Assembly: GCA_002396485.1 (NCBI GenBank)
Contig: DGXZ01000015.1
Span: 3,746 to 33,129, forward strand
Source: Spartobacteria bacterium UBA5019
Lineage (GTDB): Bacteria > Verrucomicrobiota > Verrucomicrobiia > Chthoniobacterales > Terrimicrobiaceae
DNA: 29,384 nucleotides
Direction of reading: 5' to 3'
This document shows, in pieces, positions 9,205 to 17,509 of the stretch; the first letter of the stretch is position 1, and every line of letters begins with the position of its first letter. The notes under the pieces were generated by a model, which did no database searches, had not been told where the DNA came from, and saw only the letters and a program-made list of their open reading frames with translations. A program made the position numbers and the translations under genes.

Positions 9205-10057
9205 CCAACCATCATCCATCACAAACGCCAAGCCCGACGTAGCAATCGTAGTAGGATCCAGTTCCGGTGTCGGAGCGGCAACCGTGCGCTTAATGCTTGC
9301 TCGCGGGGTTCACGTTCTGGGAATCGATCGCTCAAAAGAGTCGCCCGCTTTGACCGCAGGCTCCGAAACGAGGTATGTCCACCTCGTGGCCCATGCTGGA
9401 GAAGAGCAGACTTGGCCCGATGCACTCAAACTGTGCCGCAGCCGTTTCGGGGCGGATCCAAACGCCGTAGTGTTCTGCGCGGCTGTCCTCGTGATTGGTA
9501 GCGTAGTCACCTTGAGTGAGGAGCACTGGCAATCTGTCTTTGAGACGAACGTCTTCGGACCCGCACGGGCGCTCAAACACCTCATTCCGAGAATGGCCGC
9601 ACGCGGGGGAGGCGCGGTGGTTTTTGTAAACAGCAGTGATGGCCACGTCGGAGAACAAAATCTCGCTGCCTACTGTGCTTCCAAAGGTGCCGGCCTTCAG
9701 TTGATGCGCGCGGTGGCGCTCGACCACGCGCGCCAAGGCATCCGATCCAACGCAGTCTGCCCTGGGTCTATTCAAACGCCCTTCTTCATGAAACATGTGG
9801 AAGCCGCCCCAGATCCCGACGCCTTTCTCAAGGCAAAGACGGACCGCCATCCAGCAGGCAGGCTTTTGCAGCCGGAAGACGTAGCCTCAGTCATCGACTT
9901 CCTGGCCAGCCCCGTCTCCCTGGGCATGACCGGCGCTGCCTTGCCAGTGGATGGAGGGCTGACAGCCGGATTCGACTTTTACGTGGACCAAGCCGATAAG
10001 GAGTCGGACGAAAGCGCCCGGCGTTTCGCAGAACTACCTCCGCTACCAGCCCAATGA
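9197..10057 (+). CDS. Short-chain dehydrogenase/reductase (SDR), ABC-operon member
   Basis: This is a classical SDR of 286 residues. The glycine-rich nucleotide-binding motif reads VGSSSGVG instead of the usual TGxxxGIG. The catalytic Ser is at 146/147 (VNSSDGHVG), and Tyr159 and Lys163 form the YCASK motif. The C-terminal segment GMTGAALPVDGGLTAGFD is the usual SDR end, followed by an acidic tail. The ATG overlaps the permease stop by 8 bases and has a strong AGGAGG at 9182-9187. In this operon it probably oxidises a sugar or sugar acid, or the reverse, with NAD(P). The substrate is unknown, and an L-rhamnose/L-fucose type dehydrogenase is one guess. Confidence 0.88.
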   Translation: MTNQPSSITNAKPDVAIVVGSSSGVGAATVRLMLARGVHVLGIDRSKESPALTAGSETRYVHLVAHAGEEQTWPDALKLCRSRFGADPNAVVFCAAVLVIGSVVTLSEEHWQSVFETNVFGPARALKHLIPRMAARGGGAVVFVNSSDGHVGEQNLAAYCASKGAGLQLMRAVALDHARQGIRSNAVCPGSIQTPFFMKHVEAAPDPDAFLKAKTDRHPAGRLLQPEDVASVIDFLASPVSLGMTGAALPVDGGLTAGFDFYVDQADKESDESARRFAELPPLPAQ

Positions 10058-10356
10058 GCAAGGAGTTTCTGGTGCGTATCGACCTGAGCCCCCCACCAGA
10101 CGTGGACGAAGGGGAATTGTCTCGGCTTCGCCAGCAAGAAGCGCTTCGTGCGCGGGAACTGGCCAGCCAAGGTGTTCTCCTCAGGCTGTGGCGCTCCAGC
10201 AGCAACTGGGGCAACTGGGGACTGTGGCGCTGCGCTTCCAAGGACGAGCTGATGCGCTTGCTCGGCTCCCTCCCGCTGCGCCCCATGATGGCCATCGAGA
10301 TTCACGACCTCGCCCCCCACCCCAGCGATCCCGCCTGCGAGAACCCGCCTTCATGA
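10054..10356 (+). CDS. Muconolactone delta-isomerase-like small protein
   Basis: The 100-residue protein is the size of muconolactone isomerases (CatC) and shares their layout: EFLVRIDLSPP at the start, a charged helix with ARELASQG, then LWR...GNWGLWRCASKDEL and LLGSLPLRPMM...IHDLAPHPSDP at the end. CatC enzymes isomerise an unsaturated lactone in the beta-ketoadipate pathway. Here no other aromatic-pathway gene is present, and the partner is an enolase-superfamily gene, the superfamily that includes muconate cycloisomerase. The start overlaps the SDR stop (ATGA), and its own stop overlaps the next start in the same way. A role on a sugar-derived lactone is inferred only from context. Confidence 0.82.
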   Translation: MSKEFLVRIDLSPPPDVDEGELSRLRQQEALRARELASQGVLLRLWRSSSNWGNWGLWRCASKDELMRLLGSLPLRPMMAIEIHDLAPHPSDPACENPPS

Positions 10357-11462
10357 ATGAAATTCGTGTTGCCGAAGCCGAGGCTTGGTTATGCCGCCTT
10401 CCGCTAAAATGGCCTGTCCGCCTAGGACCGATCTCCTATCTGACGCGCGACTATGTCGTCTTAAAACTCACGAGTGACACCGGCCACGTTGGTTGGGCCA
10501 TGGGGTACACGCGAGGAACTCCTCTCTTGGAAAGTACGCGCACGCTTGCAGAAAGTCTGCCCTCGCATGCGAACACACCTCCTCATCTGCAGGAGCAGTG
10601 GAGAAACCAGTTCGCTCCCGGGTGGAGTGCGCTCGTGCGCGCGGCATCTCTTTTTGATATTTGCCTGTGGGACATCGCCGCCAAAACGCAGGAACTACCT
10701 CTTGGCAGGCTTTTTGGAGAGCGAACCCCCGCACTGCCACTGATGGCCGTGGCTGGCTATTTCATCAGCGAGCGCGGAGTGGAAGCTGTCGTCGAAGAAG
10801 CACTCAGGTTTGCAGACGACGGATTTTCGATGATCAAAGTGATGCTGCCCGGTCTGGACTGTCGCGCAGATGAGCTACTGGTACAAAAAATTCGGGAAGC
10901 CCTGCCGTCCCATTGCTCGTTGGCGGTGGACCTGCACGGCACGTTTCAGACGCTCGATGAGGCTGCCGGCTATTTGGCATGGCTGCCTACCTCTGGGGTT
11001 TCATTTGTCGAGGACCCCTTTCCGAGCGCCCTCTGGCGGGAGGTGTCTTCCTTCCAAGCGCAATTGTCTGTTCCCGTTGCCTCAGGCGAGGATTTGGTTG
11101 GCTTGGGTGGATTTCTCGATTTGATGCAGGGGGGTATTCCTATCCTTCGCATGGATGCCACCGCGAGTGGCGGCTTCAGTACCGCTCTAAGGGTTTTGGG
11201 GGCGAGCTCCGGAAGCGCGGTGCAAATAATACCACACGTATGGCCGCATTTTCATACGCACTTGGCAGCAGCTTCAGGTCAGGTTTCCTTCTTGGAGGTG
11301 ATACCTGACCATGTCGGAGCGGATCCTTTGTGGACACTCCTTGGTGAAGGCCCCTCCGTGCGCAAAGGGACATGGGACTCTGCGACGCTTCCTGGCACTG
11401 GCTTGAACGTCGACGTGGACTCTGTCAACCGTCACGCTGAAGTGCATTGGCATCTCAAATGA
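10353..11462 (+). CDS. Mandelate-racemase/enolase superfamily enzyme (putative sugar-acid dehydratase or cycloisomerase)
   Basis: The start at 10353 overlaps the preceding stop (ATGA) and gives 369 residues. The frame is open to 10188, but that part lies inside the preceding gene. The superfamily residues are in order: Lys162 (in MIKVML), metal ligands Asp193, Glu220 (VEDPF) and Glu246 (SGED), then Asp268 and His295 (IPHVWPH). The Asp/His pair is the mandelate-racemase-subgroup dyad used by many aldonate and uronate dehydratases. The second Lys of the usual KxK motif is replaced by Met164. A dehydratase acting on an aldonate such as L-rhamnonate would fit the neighbourhood. A lactone cycloisomerase is the main alternative, favoured by the isomerase-like gene upstream. 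It is the last gene of the ABC operon. Confidence 0.87.
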   Translation: MNEIRVAEAEAWLCRLPLKWPVRLGPISYLTRDYVVLKLTSDTGHVGWAMGYTRGTPLLESTRTLAESLPSHANTPPHLQEQWRNQFAPGWSALVRAASLFDICLWDIAAKTQELPLGRLFGERTPALPLMAVAGYFISERGVEAVVEEALRFADDGFSMIKVMLPGLDCRADELLVQKIREALPSHCSLAVDLHGTFQTLDEAAGYLAWLPTSGVSFVEDPFPSALWREVSSFQAQLSVPVASGEDLVGLGGFLDLMQGGIPILRMDATASGGFSTALRVLGASSGSAVQIIPHVWPHFHTHLAAASGQVSFLEVIPDHVGADPLWTLLGEGPSVRKGTWDSATLPGTGLNVDVDSVNRHAEVHWHLK

Positions 11463-11515
11463 TTTTACCAGAAACCATCTCAAAAAACGCGCAGAATGCT
11501 CAGTCTTATCCACAG

Positions 11516-11627
11516 CCGGAGCACACCGCTCATTGCTCACCGCATCGGGGCAATACCCGATACTCAATAGACCTGCACCGCAAAAACTGACCTCGTTACC
11601 GAGGCATTTTTCACCCGTATACTATGA
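11516..11627. repeat. Dispersed repeat, copy A (pckG-leader-like)
   Basis: About 112 bases nearly identical to 27216-27340, sharing long exact runs such as the stretch from CAATACCCGATACTCAATAG through the Ala-codon-free tract to CCTCGTTACCGAG. It ends at ATACTATGA, which in the other copy is the start codon of pckG. Within it CCTCG-TTAC-CGAGG followed by CATTTTTC could fold as a small terminator-like hairpin. Right after the repeat come the probable end of the IS1380-type element and its transposase remnant. Confidence 0.8.
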
Positions 11628-11628
11628 A

Positions 11629-12540
11629 CCTATATCCGGTAGTTGAAAAAGGAGGATTGATTCCATCACGCTGATTCCGGGGTCGGCAGGCCGGTATTTT
11701 GGAGTTTGGATTGGATAAATTTCTTAAAAATTCGCAGAAGGATGAGCCCCCAGTGCTGGGGGTAGGTCAACTGCCCCTCAGTCAAGATCAAGTTTTTTAA
11801 AAAGGCACTGCACTCGGCGAGTTTCGCTTTGATAATATTGCTTTTACCATGGGTGAGGCTGATGTTGATTCGGGTTTGTCCGGCGTGCCGAGTTTGGCGG
11901 CCCACCCCGCCCAGAAGTTCGGGGCGCGTTGTAACGGCTTGCCAATATCGATCTGTATCCACACCTCGCATAGAGGCTCCACCAGTTGTAAATCTGGGCT
12001 ACGAGGCGTGCCGTGACTTGCCATTGGTCTGTGTCTTGGGTGGTAAATCCGGCCCATCCCCACTGGTTCTTCAACTCATCGAAGGGATTTTCGGGGCCAC
12101 CCCGCTCCCGGTAGAGGCAAACCAAAGCATCAACCCCATAGTGTATGGTGCTCGCAAGGACGATGTATTCGGGGGACTCGGATTCCACTGGCGACACGCC
12201 GTAATGCGTCAAGACAGGCTTGGCATTTTTTGTCGCTTCCAGATTCTCCTTTTTGACGAGCCTTCGGGCTATGATCACGCGGCGCTTGCGACTCCATCCG
12301 CTCAAGCTCACTTCACCCTCGATGCCCTGAAATCCCTGACCGCAATCCACCCATCCGCCTTGCAGCTCCATCAAGGAGATGAGGTTTTGGATCTTCACGG
12401 TTTGCCTCAGCTTAAAAAGATAGGGGATGTTTCGCCTAGGCCGAAACCGCAGAGTTCATGCAGCCGTAGCCCGAAAAAAATCGCTCAGCCTGTATTTATC
12501 GGTCTCTACGGTCGAGAAGAAGGGTAGTCAGGTTAACGCC
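11629..12540 (-). pseudogene. Decayed IS1380-type transposase
   Basis: Read on the minus strand, fragments in shifting frames match an IS1380-type DDE transposase. Near 12480 there is SGYGC. From ~12460 to ~11960 there is PYLFKLRQT, GWVDCGQGFQGIEGE, LSGWSRKRRV and then YRERGGPENPFDELKNQWGW with GFTTQDTDQ. In another frame down to 11666 there is RPELLGGVGRQTRHAGQT and FIQSKLQ. At least two frameshifts and the loss of the N-terminal third make it inactive. CCTATATCCGG at 11629-11639, next to the repeat, may be the surviving element end. No matching inverted end is visible toward 12588. Nothing else is recognised in the rest of this gene-free stretch. Confidence 0.85.
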
Positions 12541-12588
12541 CCCACTTCCATGCTGAAGAAATCGCGCCAAGGGGTAAAAAGTAAATGC

Positions 12589-13272
12589 TTATCCCTTCGA
12601 TTGGTGCGCGAAGACCTCGGGATGCCGATCGAGTTCGATGCGCGTGCGTCGGATGTGCCCGCGCAAGATACTCTCGGCCTCTTCACTGTCAGCTTGCTTG
12701 ATGGCTTCGAGTAGCAGGTCGTGCTCGAGATGGGCCACCTCGATGCCTTTGGCGCTTCGAACGAGATTCATGTACACGCGACGATAGGGCTGTGTCGTGT
12801 TCCATAACCGCTCGATCAACTCGGTCAAGCTGCTGGTGTGCACGCGGGAGTACATAATCCAGTGGAACTCCCGATCCAGGTGAATGAGCGCTTCGATATC
12901 CGGCGTGTTCTTCATTTGTTGCACAAGCTCGCCCGCACGCGATATGTCCGTCGCTGTCAGCTGGGGCAGGTTGAAGCGAAGCAGGAGCGGCTCGAGTCGC
13001 TCGCGTATCTGGTACTGCTCCGAGCACTCCTGCTGTGTCAGACTCGATACCCATGCTCCCGAGTTGGAGACTATATTCACTAGCCCGTCGGTGACAAGAA
13101 TGCGTAGCGCTTCGCGAACGGGAATCCGGCTAGCCCCAAACTGATCGGCGAGTTCCTCTTGACGAATTCGTTTCCCCGGTGAGAGCTGCCCCGACAGGAT
13201 TATGTGACGCAACTCGTCGGCGATGCGCGTGCTCAGTACGGCGTTTGTGGGATGCACGTTCTTCATTGTCAT
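12589..13272 (-). CDS. GntR-family transcriptional regulator, FCD subfamily
   Basis: The 227-residue protein has an N-terminal winged helix-turn-helix (about residues 10-75, with QEELADQFGASRIPVREALRI, the GntR hallmark) followed by an FCD ligand-binding domain. The FCD metal-site pattern is visible: Asp/His in LDREFHWIMY, His in AHLEHDLLLEAI and His in LRGHIRRTR. Such regulators usually respond to organic acids and control the adjacent catabolic genes. It lies 37 bases downstream of the VOC gene on the same strand and is divergent from the E1/E2/aldehyde dehydrogenase cluster, which it probably controls. A second Met two codons in is an equally possible start. Confidence 0.92.
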   Translation of the reverse strand: MTMKNVHPTNAVLSTRIADELRHIILSGQLSPGKRIRQEELADQFGASRIPVREALRILVTDGLVNIVSNSGAWVSSLTQQECSEQYQIRERLEPLLLRFNLPQLTATDISRAGELVQQMKNTPDIEALIHLDREFHWIMYSRVHTSSLTELIERLWNTTQPYRRVYMNLVRSAKGIEVAHLEHDLLLEAIKQADSEEAESILRGHIRRTRIELDRHPEVFAHQSKG

Positions 13273-13309
13273 GGTGTGGGTCGAGTTTCGTTTGGAGTGA
13301 TTGGAAGGT

Positions 13310-13840
13310 TCAAAGCTCGGGACGCGAGGGATGCCACAACTTTATCCGCGCGGACGATTCGTAGGCCTTGCCGTTCGGAAAGCTGACCAATTCGAATTGC
13401 ATGCCCCATGGGCTCAAGAAGTAGACCCAGCGTTGACCCTCGCTCGCTGAAGAGCTCGCGCTCGGCTCACCCAGCACTCGAAGGTTGTGCGATTTCAGGT
13501 ACTCGACGGCAGCGACGATATCGTCCACATAGAACGCAAGGTGATGGCCGCCCACATCGCTGTTGCGAGGTGGCGTCGCGTTCTGATCGGGTGACTCAAA
13601 TTCGAACACCTCAAAGTTGGGCCCAAACTTGCACCGATAGAATCGGATTTCCCTCAGAACGCTCCGCGGGTGGATGTTCAGATGCTCGGTGAACCAATCG
13701 TCTTTGCGCGTCCACGGTCCGAGCTTGTAGACAAAGTCGCAGCCGATGACGTTGGCAAAGAAGTCGTGTGCCTGCTCGATGTCGGGAACCGTGATTCCGA
13801 TGTGTTCAGCACCACGTAGACTGGGAATTCCTGCACTCAT
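13310..13840 (-). CDS. VOC (glyoxalase/dioxygenase) superfamily protein
   Basis: The 176-residue protein has two beta-alpha-beta-beta-beta modules. Probable metal ligands are His13 (AEHIGITV), a Glu among 77-82 (FEVFEFE), His99/100 (GGHHLAFYV) and Glu150 (MQFELVSFP). The VOC fold includes glyoxalase I, extradiol dioxygenases, epimerases and resistance proteins, and the sequence does not say which. A strong AAGGAG lies 7 bases before the start (plus-strand 13848-13853). It is the first gene of a minus-strand pair with the GntR regulator, facing the 2-oxoacid dehydrogenase genes, so a role in the same acid catabolism is likely. Confidence 0.88.
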   Translation of the reverse strand: MSAGIPSLRGAEHIGITVPDIEQAHDFFANVIGCDFVYKLGPWTRKDDWFTEHLNIHPRSVLREIRFYRCKFGPNFEVFEFESPDQNATPPRNSDVGGHHLAFYVDDIVAAVEYLKSHNLRVLGEPSASSSASEGQRWVYFLSPWGMQFELVSFPNGKAYESSARIKLWHPSRPEL

Positions 13841-13860
13841 AGAGTATCTCCTTGTTTAAA

Positions 13861-13933
13861 ATATATCCATTGCTACGAAAAAAATGCGATAAAACAAGAC
13901 TATCTGGTATTTTAACCTTGTCAATGGATACAT
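13861..13933. promoter_or_regulatory. Inverted-repeat candidate operator in divergent promoter region
   Basis: ATATATCCATTG at 13861-13872 and CAATGGATACAT at 13922-13933 form an inverted repeat (11 of 12 positions), with 49 bases between the arms, inside the 151-base gap between the VOC and E1 starts. The AT-rich gap must hold the promoters for both directions. The arms are candidate binding sites for the neighbouring GntR/FCD regulator. That is inference from position and symmetry. Confidence 0.45.
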
Positions 13934-13991
13934 TTGGCAGTATGCTCTACGGAGAAGCCTTAAATCTCAAATCACCAAAAAGCACACCGAC

Positions 13992-16184
13992 ATGCCCAAC
14001 ATCACGCAACTGGAACCCGGATCACCGTGGGTTGAACTGAAGACCACCGCAGCGGACTGGAAAGAAGCGGACCCACAACTCTTGGCCACCCTGCTCGGTC
14101 AGCTTCATCTAGTGCGTGCGTTCGAAGAAGCCGTGCTTGACCTCGCGGGTGGGGGTCTGGTGCACGGTCCGGCTCACTCGAGCATCGGCCAAGAAGGCGG
14201 CGCAGTTGGTTCGACGGTCGGCTTGCGCCCCTCGGATGCGGTCAACGGCACCCATCGCGGACACCACCAGTTCTTGGGCAAAGCTCTGGCTTACCTCAAC
14301 CCAAAGGGCATGAATCTGACGAAACTGGTCAACGAGCCGACGCAGGAAATGCTCCAGCGCTCTCTCGCCGAGATTCTCGGCCTCGCGCAAGGTTTCTCGG
14401 GCGGCCGTGGCGGATCTATGCACCTGCAGTGGCTGGAAGCGGGTGCACTGGGCACGAACGCGATTGTCGGTGGCGGCGTTCCGCTCGCGGCCGGAAATGC
14501 GTGGGCACAGAAGCACGCGAAGACCACCGACGTGACGGTGACATATTTCGGTGATGGTGCGACGAACATTGGATCCGTGTTGGAGACGATGAACCTCGCT
14601 GCGGCGTGGGACCTCCCGCTGTGCTTTTTCATCGAGAACAACCTATACGCCGTCGCTACGCACCTCAACGAGGTGACTAACGAAACGAGATTGTCGGCGC
14701 GTGCCCTCGGCTTTAACTTTCCTGCATGGCGCGTCGATGGCATGGACCCGCTCGCCGTGCACCTGGCCATGCAGCTGGCTCAGGATTACATGCGCTCCGG
14801 GAAAGGCCCGGCACTGGTCGAGGCGGAGGTCTACCGTTTCTTCCACCAGAATGGACGATATCCCGGAAGTGCTTTTGGCTACCGACCAAAAGAAGAAGAG
14901 CAACAGTGGATGAATCGGGATCCGCTGAATCGCGTGGCGACCGAAATGAAGAAACTCAAGCTCATCGATGACGAGGGAATAGATGCCGTGCGCACCGCAG
15001 CCCTAGAGGCCATGAAGACGGCGGTTGCCCAGCTCGTTGAGCAAGACCCCAAGGGGAATCCGGGCATTCTTCGAATCAAGCCGGACTTGTGGCCGGACCC
15101 GAGTTTCGTCGACGTGGGTATTCGCGGAGATGGCAGCGAGCTTGCCTCGGCACGGAAAGAAGAGGAGTCGACGTATTCGGGCGAGATGATGACCGTGAAG
15201 TTCATCGACGCCGTGGCAGCCGTGATGGACCGCCGTATGGAAATCTCCGATGCCTATGTGGTTCTTGGTGAAGACGTGCACCGGCTCAAAGGTGGAACCA
15301 ACGGGGCCACCAAGGGGCTGAAGGGCAAGTACCCCGATCGAGTCCTCGGCACACCCATCAGCGAAAACGCATTTGCCGGGCTCGGTGGAGGCATCGCATC
15401 CGACGGTCGATTCCGACCTATCGTCGAGTTCATGTATCCGGACTTCATTTGGGTCGCCGCAGATCAGGTGTTCAACCAGATCGGTAAGGCGCGACACATG
15501 TTCGGCGGTCAGAACGGGGTGCCGCTCGTATTGCGCTCGAAGGTTGCGATGGGTTCGGGATACGGTTCGCAACACTTGATGGATCCCGCAGGAATCATGG
15601 TCACTAATCCGGGGTGGCGCGTTGTTGCTCCCTCCACCCCCTTCGACTATGTCGGGCTGATGAACGCCGCGCTCGAGCTGAACGATCCGGTCTTTGTCAT
15701 CGAACACATCGACCTCTACGCTGACTCAGGAAACATTCCGACCAACGACTTGGATTACCAAATCGAACTCGGCAAGGCGGCCATTCGGCGCCCGGGTAGC
15801 GATGTCACGGTGTTGACATACCTTTCGATGGTCAAGCACTCCCTCGAGGCAGCTGAGCAGTCCGGCATCGACGCCGAGGTGATCGACTTGCGCTGGCTCG
15901 ACCGCGCGTCGCTCGACTGGGAGACGGTTGGGCAAAGCATCAAGAAGACGAATGCTGTCCTCATCGTCGAGCAGGGCGCGAAGGGCACCTCCTACGGAGG
16001 ATGGCTTGCCGACGAGATTCAGAGGCGATTCTTTGATTACCTCGACCAACCTGTCGAACGCGTGACCGGTGGCGAAGCGTCACCGAGCATCTCCAAGGTA
16101 CTGGAGCGCGCTGCAATCGCGAGAACTGAGGAGGTCGTCGCGGGGCTGGAACGAGTGGCCGCAAACTTTGGAGGGGCACGATAA
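13992..16184 (+). CDS. 2-oxoacid dehydrogenase E1, fused alpha and beta subunits
   Basis: The 730-residue protein joins the thiamine-diphosphate E1 alpha domain (residues ~20-390) to the E1 beta domain (from ~400, MTVKFIDAVAAVMDRR). The TPP/Mg motif GDGATN begins at residue 187 and ends in Asn216-Asn217. The beta half shows LGEDV, GTPISENAFAGLGGGIA, PIVEFMYPDF and GSQHLMDPAG. Such enzymes decarboxylate a 2-oxo acid (pyruvate, branched-chain or acetoin-type) and pass the acyl group to E2. Alpha and beta are separate genes in most bacterial branched-chain/acetoin systems. The stop overlaps the E2 start by one base. No clear ribosome binding site precedes 13992. Confidence 0.92.
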   Translation: MPNITQLEPGSPWVELKTTAADWKEADPQLLATLLGQLHLVRAFEEAVLDLAGGGLVHGPAHSSIGQEGGAVGSTVGLRPSDAVNGTHRGHHQFLGKALAYLNPKGMNLTKLVNEPTQEMLQRSLAEILGLAQGFSGGRGGSMHLQWLEAGALGTNAIVGGGVPLAAGNAWAQKHAKTTDVTVTYFGDGATNIGSVLETMNLAAAWDLPLCFFIENNLYAVATHLNEVTNETRLSARALGFNFPAWRVDGMDPLAVHLAMQLAQDYMRSGKGPALVEAEVYRFFHQNGRYPGSAFGYRPKEEEQQWMNRDPLNRVATEMKKLKLIDDEGIDAVRTAALEAMKTAVAQLVEQDPKGNPGILRIKPDLWPDPSFVDVGIRGDGSELASARKEEESTYSGEMMTVKFIDAVAAVMDRRMEISDAYVVLGEDVHRLKGGTNGATKGLKGKYPDRVLGTPISENAFAGLGGGIASDGRFRPIVEFMYPDFIWVAADQVFNQIGKARHMFGGQNGVPLVLRSKVAMGSGYGSQHLMDPAGIMVTNPGWRVVAPSTPFDYVGLMNAALELNDPVFVIEHIDLYADSGNIPTNDLDYQIELGKAAIRRPGSDVTVLTYLSMVKHSLEAAEQSGIDAEVIDLRWLDRASLDWETVGQSIKKTNAVLIVEQGAKGTSYGGWLADEIQRRFFDYLDQPVERVTGGEASPSISKVLERAAIARTEEVVAGLERVAANFGGAR

Positions 16185-17509
16185 TGGCTACCGTCGTACG
16201 TATGCCAAGTGTGTTTGCTGGTGCGAGCGAAGCCGTTATTGCCAAGTGGTTGGTAAAGCCGGGAGACACCATCAAGGTTGGCGACCCGTTTGCCGAGGTG
16301 GAGACCGAAAAGGCCGTAGTCGAATACAACTCCGAGGTGGAGGGCACAATTGGTCGACTCGTGATTCCCGAGGGCGCTAGCCGTGAAATCGGTACGCCGA
16401 TTGCGGTACTCATCTCCGCCGGCGAGACCGATGCCGATATCAATGCAGCTCTCGGCGCCGATGGAGCTCCCACGCCCGCGGCCCCGTCAGCTCAATCGAG
16501 TGAAGCTCCCGGCTTCGCTCCCGCACCGACCACCGCAGCATCAGCAGTGGCGCCATCTTCGCAACCAGTGTATTCGACGGGCGAGCGTTTGTTCGCATCA
16601 CCGATTGCCCGCAAGATAGCCCGTGAGCGGGGAGTTGACCTCACCGGTGTGGCCGGTTCTGGACCGGGTGGGCGAATCGTTCGCCGCGATGTTGAAGGTC
16701 TGTCGAATGGCGCTCATTCGACCGTGCCCCCGACGGAGGCGGCGCTTGCATCATCCGCCCCCGCGACGACTGTGGCGGGCAATATCGAAATCCCACTGAC
16801 AGGCATGCGCAAGGCGATTGCTCGACGACTCACCGAAAGCAAGACGACGGTTCCACACTTCTACTTGAAGACCGAATGCAAGGTGGATGCACTCCTCGCC
16901 CTGCGCGAACAGATCAACAACTTTTCCCCCGTGCGTGTTTCCGTCAACGACCTCGTTGTGAAAGCCGTTGCGGCTGCGTTTGTCGATGTTCCCGAAGCAA
17001 ACGTTACATGGAGCGACAATGCGCTCATCAAGCACGGCTCTGTGGACATCGCCGTGGCGGTGTCCACCAAGGGCGGCCTTGTTACCCCAGTCGTGCGCAA
17101 CGTTACAGCCAAGTCGATTACAGCGGTCAGTGAGGAGATCAAGAGTCTCGTCGCCCGGGCGAATGAGAAGCGTTTGCGTCAAGAGGAACTCGAGGGAGGT
17201 TCGTTCTCCATCTCGAATCTCGGCATGTACGGCACGCTCGAATTCTCTGCAATCTTGAATCCACCGCAATCGGGAATTCTTGCTGTCGGTGCCGCAATGG
17301 ATCAACCCGTGGTCGTGAATGGCCAACTCACTGTTGCCAAGGTGATGCGTTGTACGCTATCGGCCGACCACCGCGCTATTGATGGAGCGCTCGCTGCGCA
17401 GTGGCTTGCCGCTTTCACCAAGCGCGTCGAGAATCCAGTCAGCTTGTTGCTCTGGACCGACACTCTAAATTTGACCTCACCGCACACCATTACACAGGAG
17501 ACCATATGA
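16184..17509 (+). CDS. Dihydrolipoamide acyltransferase, E2 component
   Basis: The 441-residue E2 has one lipoyl domain (residues ~1-80, lipoyl-Lys43 in ETEKAVVEY) and an Ala/Pro-rich linker. These are followed by a peripheral-subunit (E3/E1-binding) domain (~135-170, ASPIARKIARERGVDL and GPGGRIVRRDV) and a catalytic acyltransferase domain. The catalytic domain ends with the active-site motif DHRAIDG (His396, Asp400). It transfers the acyl group produced by the fused E1 to CoA. It begins on the last base of the E1 gene, and its stop overlaps the next start (ATGA), so these genes are co-translated. The dihydrolipoamide dehydrogenase (E3) is not in the window and would have to be shared. Confidence 0.94.
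   Translation: MATVVRMPSVFAGASEAVIAKWLVKPGDTIKVGDPFAEVETEKAVVEYNSEVEGTIGRLVIPEGASREIGTPIAVLISAGETDADINAALGADGAPTPAAPSAQSSEAPGFAPAPTTAASAVAPSSQPVYSTGERLFASPIARKIARERGVDLTGVAGSGPGGRIVRRDVEGLSNGAHSTVPPTEAALASSAPATTVAGNIEIPLTGMRKAIARRLTESKTTVPHFYLKTECKVDALLALREQINNFSPVRVSVNDLVVKAVAAAFVDVPEANVTWSDNALIKHGSVDIAVAVSTKGGLVTPVVRNVTAKSITAVSEEIKSLVARANEKRLRQEELEGGSFSISNLGMYGTLEFSAILNPPQSGILAVGAAMDQPVVVNGQLTVAKVMRCTLSADHRAIDGALAAQWLAAFTKRVENPVSLLLWTDTLNLTSPHTITQETI

Noticed and set aside
11274..11567. Minus-strand frame with SIGYCPDA and NERCAP, also found at 27187-27441
   Set aside because: The shared peptide is just the antisense reading of the duplicated leader repeat; the rest of each frame is unrelated and overlaps real genes.
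11588..11612. CCTCG-TTAC-CGAGG plus T5 as a terminator in repeat copy A
   Set aside because: The stem is short and is weakened in copy B just before pckG, where termination would block the gene; kept only as a remark on the repeat.
11829..12527. Plus-strand frame of 232 codons over the IS1380 remnant
   Set aside because: The opposite strand carries clear transposase motifs; this frame is its antisense shadow.
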